64,000 bases of DNA from Opisthorchis felineus (lineage: Eukaryota > Platyhelminthes > Trematoda > Opisthorchiida > Opisthorchiidae), in assembly GCA_004794785.1 (NCBI GenBank), contig SJOL01007377.1, positions 121,477-185,476 on the forward strand, written 5' to 3'. Shown one piece after another: positions 60,540-64,000 of the stretch. The notes beneath the pieces are model-generated. The model saw only the letters and a list, made by a program, of their open reading frames with translations. It searched no databases and had not been told where the DNA came from. The first letter of the stretch is position 1, and the number at the start of each line of letters is the position of its first letter. The position numbers and the translations under genes were made by a program.

Positions 60540-61991
60540 TATGGATGCATGAAGTGAAATAGCTATTGCTGCGTCCTTGCGTCCGTCGGTTAATTTGGTG
60601 CTTTGGTTTATTGACTGGGCGCTTCGTCCAATCCAACGGATGTGTCCGTTTGACTCAGGCCCTCCTGCTTCTTCAAGAGTTTTTCGTCCTACTGTTTGTG
60701 CGGTTCAGAGGTCCGATATTCTGGCGTTCTCTTGCTCTTAGTGGTTGATGAATAGGGTCAATTTTGATATACTTGTTGATAGCTTCCACGGTAGAGTGCC
60801 ATGCTTCCATAAATTCGCATTCTCTTAGTTTTTGCTTGAGCCAATATGCGAACGCCGCTCCAGTCAAACTCGTGTCCTTCCTGATCTTTGTGCACGGAGA
60901 TGAGAGAAAATTGATCGTGTCTTTGTAGCGAGCTTGTGTTCATGTATTTTGGTGGAGAGGTTCCTTCCTGTTTGTCCTATATTTCGTTTGTCGCAGTCCT
61001 TGCATCGGATCCTGTACAGGACATTATTCTTCATCATTGGATCTAATTCCCCTTTTGGTTTCGATAGTACCCTCCGTTTCGTGGGTTTGAAGGCCATCGT
61101 CTTATTGTGTTGTCATAAGAGCCTCACCGTCGTTTCGGCGGTGTTCCTGATGTAGGGGAGTATGACTCGTTTGCTTCTATTTTGTGCTGTTGCTTTGGTC
61201 GTGTGTGGATGAATGATCTCGAGATGAAATTCCTTGGGTATCCATTTCTCCAAAATAAGTTTTGCAGGCGTTTTTCTTCTTTAATCTTGGATGCTGTTGT
61301 GCGGTAATGTGCCTCGACCCGGCTGAATAGTGCCCCAATGCAACTTTGTTTGTGACACCTTTGAAGGTTGCTGCTGTATCTCAGAATTTAGTCCACGTGC
61401 GTCGCCTTTCCCGGTTTGTAGCTGTCCGTTTGGCAATCTCGTGATGAGAACGACAGGAAATGCCGGCCTTCCGTTGTTTTCTTCTTCGACAGTGAATTCA
61501 ATGTGGTCAAAAACGTTGTTTAGTAGTTGACTTACTCGCTGCATTTCGTTCTTTTTCATGACGACAAAACTGTCGTCCACGTAACGAATCCATATTTTGA
61601 GATTTATATCAGGCAATACAAGTTGTCCCAGCTTTTGCATCGTAGTTTCTGCGGTAAATTCTGAAATTTGCGACCCTACTGGCGCCTCTCGTAGTTTTTC
61701 GTAATATTCCCCGTTGAACATGTAATGTGTGATCAAGCGTAGTTCGAGTAGTTGGCAGAGGTGTTCTTTCCCCAGCGATCCAGTTGGCTTGCCGCCGTTA
61801 TCCAACAATCCGGCCACGGATGCCTTAGCAGAATGGACATCTACAGACGTGAATAATGCGCACACACCAAATGAGACCATTATTTCGTCTTTATTGATGT
61901 TTACCTTCTTCAGTCTCCCCAAAAATTGTGCCGCATTGTTGGTTGAGTGCTGAGACCTCCGATGCGACCAGTGCTTTTGCAGTATTTTCAC
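60540..61991 (-). mobile_element. Penelope-like retroelement, decayed
   Basis: Minus-strand frames give the RT (61991-61281) with VSFGVCALFTSV, KIWIRYVDDSFVVM and FDHIEFTVEEENN, then after frame breaks at 61280-61098 a GIY-YIG endonuclease (61050-60930): NVLYRIRCKDC, NIGQTGRNLSTKIHEHK. Across further frameshifts, the typical C-terminal part follows (DQFSLISVHKDQEGHEFDW, then EAWHSTVEAINKYIKIDP, to about 60670). RT plus GIY-YIG defines Penelope elements. The RT Asp of VSFDV is Gly and the YIG Tyr is Asn, so both enzymes are dead. I saw no hammerhead at either end. Confidence 0.85.
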
Positions 61992-61999
61992 TCACCCAC

Positions 62000-64000
62000 A
62001 AGATAACATATCTGAGTGCGAAACGGAACAAGCGAGAGTTTGCTGTACACCTCGGTATATAAAGTTATATAATGACGTCATTTGAATCAATAATGAAAAG
62101 TCACTTGCAAGCGATGACTGTTTCTGGCCCGGCAGTCCCGCATGACAAAAATCTGTCGAAATCCACCTCAACCTATCTACCCTCAGTTCATATCAATCTT
62201 TAAATAAAGTGAAAATCCAACAGTTGGTTTGATTCTGCGATTTGTTTTAGTTTTTGTGATGTTTCCGTTAGACAAGGATACCGCCAGTTGGTTAAGGAGC
62301 AAGTTCTTCAACCTCCGAAAATGAACATATTTACGAGTATCGTTTATCCAAGTTGTTTTGAACAAAGCAACGTCGCTCGTTTGAATCCTCGAATGGAAAC
62401 TCACAGAATTCATTTTAAACTGCGTAAATCACCACATTCAATATGAAATGAAAAGTTTTATTAAGTTGACCGTGCGCTGTTCAATTTCTACTAAGTACGT
62501 CTGTTCCAGGTCTGTAGTTTGCCAGTTTTGGCGCGCTAACTTTTTGTAACGATGGCTGGAATGAGCCTACCTTTCTGTGTGGCATTTAAGGCGCATTCAC
62601 TGGGGACGTTGTAATGAGACGAAACGGCGCTGCACAAACGGTCGCAACTTTGGACAGCTTCATATATGACCCTCACTTAATTCGGCATTTCCAACATTTG
62701 AGGTTGGTAAAACAATCAAATGCCATATGAAGAGCACAAGAACACTTCTTTGCTAAGCGGATGCAGCATACCGATGCAAAATTATAGTTTGTACAGGGAT
62801 TGCCAGGATATTTGCTTGAAGCACAATTACGAAAAAAAGTTAGTCATTATCAAGTCGATCAAATTGACAGTGGTGCTGTAAAACCGTAATTTTGTTATGA
62901 CGTACAGCGTTCTCTGAAGCAGACCCGAAGACACAATAAAGGGGAAGATGCTCCCGGACAGAACAAAACCATGCGTTTTCAAGCGTACAGAGCTGAATTT
63001 CTGTAATTACGGTAATAGTATCATGGCAAAACTTGCAGGAAACACCGCTACTCATTGAGGATTGAGGTGTGAATTGTTGAATTAACATTACTTTCATTAC
63101 TGGAGTGAATCTCATACAAGGAGCGCCCTTTCGGTGAAGGGGTTTATTCACTGTTGAATTTTTTTCAAGGAACAACGTCGCCAAATTTGTTGACGTATTT
63201 TTAAAAAAAAACACAAACGTTTGATTGGCTTTGTCAAACTCAGGATCAAGTGTTACCAGGGCTCAGGCTCACGCGTTTTTGCAGTTCTACTTACTTTGGT
63301 TTGAGGAGATGTAAAAGTGAGAATAGTCTTTTTATCCTTTTATATATATCTGAAATCTTCATACCTTACGACGGTTCTGTAATTCATCGTTGACCGTTTT
63401 TATTTGTAACGTCCAGCAGAAATGACCGCGTAGATATAGACGCTCAAAATCACTGTTGCGGTGCGCTTCGTCCTCCGGTTTCTTGAAAGATTGACGGTAA
63501 GTGAATGCGGTGTTATACAACGACTCTCTGCAAAGGTCTCTTTACGAACCCACTAGCCAGTGTCCAACTGCCAAACCAACTAGTAAAGGTCACATTAAAG
63601 TGTCTACAAGTGTTTGATACATGGTCATCGTGCAGCTGTAAAACGATTTCATTGGCTGATTCAGTTCTTCCTTTTGTCTGGGAATTGGTTTAATCCCTGT
63701 GAAAATTTTTGAAGCCTTAGTCCTAAAACCTACTGCAAACCAATGGAAAAGGTCCGTGAGATAAGTTGTCTGCAAATCAGTGGAATAATCCCTTGTTTTT
63801 TCTGAGACTTCTGGACATCCCAGATGAGTATAGAGAAAGTGAATAATTATGGTTTTTTGAGCCATATTATTCCCTGCGGTTCTAAAGATTTGCACAACGA
63901 TGCTTATGATTATTGCATCAGGCTGGTTAGTTTGTAACAAATTTGATTGTTCACGAAGCGCTGTAACGGAACAGTGGTTCTGCAGTGGTCAGCAGTGAAA
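62000..64000. other. No supportable gene
   Basis: AT-rich DNA to the window edge; frames at 62840-63214 and 63590-63940 (minus) carry no recognisable motif. Confidence 0.4.

Overview
The window reads as nuclear DNA of a trematode, most likely an opisthorchiid liver fluke (Clonorchis/Opisthorchis type). The reasons are AT-rich, intron-containing DNA with few genes; a tRNA-derived SINE whose reading frame (MAQWLEREF-like) I know from opisthorchiid gene predictions; schistosome-type elements that pair a tRNA-like head with a hammerhead ribozyme; and several short secreted genes of the granulin family. The species call is inference. The exon structures below were built by eye from splice signals and cysteine spacing.

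The host genes form a dispersed granulin cluster. Three loci encode a signal peptide plus one complete 12-cysteine granulin module: 5968-8255 (minus), 19187-19776 (plus) and 30986-34892 (plus). All three share the same architecture: a signal-peptide exon, an N-half exon ending just after CCPxxx, and a C-half exon starting at ATCC, with every intron in phase 0. A fourth locus (12570-13065) joins a signal-peptide exon directly to a C-half-like exon and makes a six-cysteine half-granulin. A fifth (18388-18692) is its paralogue, cut short by TAG at the matching Trp codon, with a TA microsatellite where the TATA element should lie. Two other short secreted ORFs (1514-1783 and 43567-43722) are weak candidates.

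The rest is mostly decayed mobile DNA. It includes an R2-group non-LTR element (25.1-28.6 kb), a plus-strand Ty3/gypsy element (50.2-52.25 kb, resuming at 53.98-54.23 kb), and between its two parts the 3' part of a histone H2A.X gene (52251-52499) and a minus-strand Ty3/gypsy pol (52.56-53.96 kb). A minus-strand Penelope-like element lies at 60.5-62.0 kb. All are broken by stops and frameshifts, and three have lost reverse-transcriptase catalytic aspartates.

Four short repeat families recur. A is the MAQWLEREF SINE. B is a tRNA-headed element with a hammerhead. C is a 288-bp unit with a different hammerhead, once present as a partial tandem. D has a tRNA-like head, a nearly perfect hammerhead (39406-39450) and a conserved tail. 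The hammerheads are the most distinctive signal outside the granulins: four copies keep enough core and stems to be judged base by base. Long stretches between these features show no gene I can support.
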